Below are positions 7,335 through 8,176 of a DNA stretch of 8,176 nt, piece after piece. The stretch's first letter is position 1; every line of letters starts with the position of its first letter. A program made the position numbers and the translations under genes. This DNA comes from Flammeovirgaceae bacterium UBA2786 (lineage in GTDB: Bacteria > Bacteroidota > Bacteroidia > Cytophagales > Cyclobacteriaceae), in the NCBI GenBank assembly GCA_002352225.1, contig DEIA01000027.1:1-8176 (forward strand). Direction: 5' to 3'. Under the pieces are notes generated by a model. That model saw only the letters and a list, made by a program, of their open reading frames with translations, did no database searches and was not told the DNA's origin.

Positions 7335-7855
7335 AAGATTCTTTAAAAGATTTTATAGATACTAACCGCGAAGCGTTTGATAACAGAGTGCCATCAGAAA
7401 AAGTATGGAAAGGTATTCAAAACGACTTCCCCAAAACATCAATCTGGAATAACCTTACCCTGTGGCGGGCGGCAGCCATTATTATGTTTGGGGTTTCGGG
7501 GTGGTTGTTTTTTGCCAATAAGCCTGTAGAAATTCTTAACCGAAAAGAAACAGCTCAACTTCAGGGTGAATTTAATAACCTGGAGAAATACTATGCCGAT
7601 CAGATAGCCGAAAAAGTAGAGTGGATAAGCGATAGCCGTGATACCTTTGCGGATGATCAGTTTGCACAAGACTTTAAAAAACTGGATGCTATGTTTCAGG
7701 TACTTCGCGAACAAATGAAAACCAATCCTACCGAACAGGTTAAAGATGCACTGGTATTGAATATGCTGGTACGAATTGATTTATTGAATCAGCAAATACA
7801 GAAACTGGAAGAATCGAAACGCGAAGTGAGAGCAGGAAAAGATACTTCGATTTAA
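7331..7855 (+). CDS. Single-pass membrane protein, putative anti-sigma factor
   Basis: This 174-residue protein has an N-terminal cytosolic part (about 1-43, including LKDFIDTNREAFDNRVPSEKVWKGI), one hydrophobic segment at about 44-62 (LWRAAAIIMFGVSGWLFFA) and a C-terminal part of about 110 residues, probably periplasmic. That part is helical and charged, with a likely coiled coil near 150-166 (LLNQQIQKLEESKRE). No enzyme motif is visible. The anti-sigma call rests mainly on position: the start overlaps the sigma stop by 4 bases and is coupled to it, and the topology fits a membrane anchor that holds the sigma factor. The classical zinc anti-sigma motif (HxxxCxxC) is absent; the protein has no cysteine at all. 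Its N-terminal segment resembles a common pattern in membrane proteins downstream of Bacteroidota ECF sigma genes. It could alternatively be an unrelated co-operonic envelope protein. Confidence 0.65.
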   Translation: MKDSLKDFIDTNREAFDNRVPSEKVWKGIQNDFPKTSIWNNLTLWRAAAIIMFGVSGWLFFANKPVEILNRKETAQLQGEFNNLEKYYADQIAEKVEWISDSRDTFADDQFAQDFKKLDAMFQVLREQMKTNPTEQVKDALVLNMLVRIDLLNQQIQKLEESKREVRAGKDTSI

Positions 7856-7906
7856 TCTTACGCTGACCTCGGTAATATCCGACTGTATTTATTCCTTCCC
7901 CCGCCT

Positions 7907-7929
7907 TTGCCGGTGTTCTTCACCGGCAA
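7907..7929 (-). repeat. REP-like palindrome, left copy
   Basis: TTGCCGGTG, a 5-base loop TTCTT, then CACCGGCAA: a perfect 9-bp stem. Read on the minus strand the core is GGTGAAGAACACC, identical to the core of the right copy. It lies 51 bases after the stop of the anti-sigma-like gene. No T-run follows on either strand, so it is not a canonical intrinsic terminator, although it may still protect the 3' end of that transcript. Confidence 0.75.
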
Positions 7930-7997
7930 CTTCGTAGGACTATTTGATCAAAATTATTCTAAATTTGATTGTATGCTTGTTAAGCACCATCAAACGA

Positions 7998-8146
7998 ATG
8001 GCTTCCAGTGCTTTCGCAGGATATATACATGATAATCCAGTTAAGGCCGGTTTGTGCACCTTAACTTAAGATTGCCGATATTCAAGCGCAGGATTTTATG
8101 AGTTGAATATAGATGATTGGGATTTTCTACTCATTATGAAGATTAG
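7998..8146 (+). pseudogene. C-terminal relic of a Y1 (IS200-like/RAYT) transposase
   Basis: In the frame of 7998 the translation reads GYIHDNPVKAGLC (8019-8057), the hallmark Y-I-H-x-N-P-V-x-A-G-L motif near the C-terminus of REP-associated tyrosine transposases. A TAA at 8067-8069 interrupts it. The same frame then continues with CRYSSAGFYELNIDDWDFL (8073-8129), matching the W/Y-x-Y-S-S-A block that follows in the family. Around 8126 the likely continuation T-H-Y-E-D shifts to the -1 frame and ends at TAG 8144-8146, which may be the ancestral stop, just before the right palindrome. The frame is closed upstream by a TAG at 7935-7937 and nothing N-terminal is recognisable. The fragment is too short and damaged to be functional. 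The family identity is from memory of the motif, not a search. Confidence 0.75.
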
Positions 8147-8149
8147 ATG

Positions 8150-8174
8150 CATGTTGGTGAAGAACACCAACATG
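8150..8174 (+). repeat. REP-like palindrome, right copy
   Basis: CATGTTGGTG, loop AAGAA, then CACCAACATG: a perfect 10-bp stem. The core GGTGAAGAACACC (8156-8168) equals that of the left copy on the opposite strand. It begins 3 bases after the relic's probable TAG stop, the position expected for a palindrome flanking a REP-associated transposase. Only two bases follow before the window ends. Confidence 0.75.
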
Positions 8175-8176
8175 GG

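Larger units (their letters stand above)
7907..8174 (+). mobile_element. Decayed REP/RAYT-like cassette (relic)
   Basis: Two hairpin-forming palindromes with a common core stand in opposite orientation at 7907-7929 and 8150-8174. Between them lies a fragment matching the C-terminal end of a REP-associated Y1 transposase. REP-transposase genes flanked by inverted palindromes are a known arrangement. The catalytic N-terminal part (HUH motif and the nucleophile tyrosine) is missing, so this copy cannot mobilise itself. The right boundary may continue past the window. Confidence 0.5.
7856..8176. other. 321-base gene-free right end with mobile-element debris
   Basis: No intact coding region is seen on either strand. 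Bases 7856-7906 show nothing recognisable beyond a C-rich run near 7898-7902. From 7907 onward the stretch holds two related palindromes and a broken transposase C-terminus, listed separately. Bases 7930-7980 are AT-rich with several TTTGAT/ATCAAA motifs, including the palindrome TTTGATCAAA at 7943-7952. No tRNA, rRNA or recognisable riboswitch is visible. Confidence 0.7.

Noticed and set aside
7907..7929. Left palindrome as the intrinsic terminator of the sigma/anti-sigma operon
   Set aside because: No T-run follows on the + strand (CTTCGTAGG) and an inverted relative exists at 8150; the repeat explanation fits better, though a role in transcript end protection is not excluded.
8039..8066. 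Stem-loop AGTTAAGG / CCTTAACT with a 12-base loop, considered as a terminator or an integron attC-like core
   Set aside because: It falls within the transposase relic's coding sequence, has no T-run, and the arms do not fit the RYYYAAC/GTTRRRY order of attC sites.
7907..8174. CRISPR array with two palindromic repeats
   Set aside because: The repeats are inverted rather than direct, differ in their arms, are separated by about 220 bases and enclose transposase sequence.
8147..8176. Open frame starting ATG at 8147 and reading MHVGEEHQHG to the window edge
   Set aside because: It consists almost entirely of the palindrome; a new gene start cannot be supported from ten codons.

Overview
The window suggests a chromosome segment of a Bacteroidota bacterium, most likely a Cytophagia-like, T9SS-carrying lineage (inference). 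The clearest evidence is a giant PKD-repeat surface protein with a type B type IX secretion sorting domain, followed by a PorP/SprF-family outer-membrane protein. A Bacteroidota-style TAnnTTTG -7 box and mostly Shine-Dalgarno-free starts agree with this. All six protein genes lie on the + strand.

Layout. (1) 1-3468: the C-terminal 1155 residues of a very large secreted adhesin, cut by the left window edge. (2) 3465-4484: a PorP/SprF-like partner that starts inside the adhesin stop codon (ATGA overlap). (3) 4539-5963: a complete CCA-adding/poly(A) polymerase-type tRNA nucleotidyltransferase with an HD domain, probably with its own promoter. (4) 5990-6733: an exported TPR protein. (5) 6783-7334 and 7331-7855: an ECF sigma factor and a single-pass membrane protein, joined by an ATGA overlap, which looks like a sigma/anti-sigma pair. 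(6) 7856-8176: no intact gene. It holds a decayed C-terminal piece of a Y1 (HUH) transposase of the REP-associated (RAYT) kind, bounded by two palindromes that share one core sequence and lie in opposite orientation.

How the parts work together. The first two genes form a sprB/sprF-like module: a cell-surface adhesin exported by the T9SS plus the outer-membrane protein thought to be dedicated to its secretion or anchoring. The cca gene is housekeeping. The sigma factor and its membrane partner would form an envelope-signalling switch, with the TPR gene just upstream on the same strand. The most unusual part is the right end. The two palindromes differ at three positions per arm, and every change is matched in the opposite arm, as expected for REP-type hairpins recognised by a Y1 transposase. 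The relic between them carries a stop codon and an apparent frameshift.
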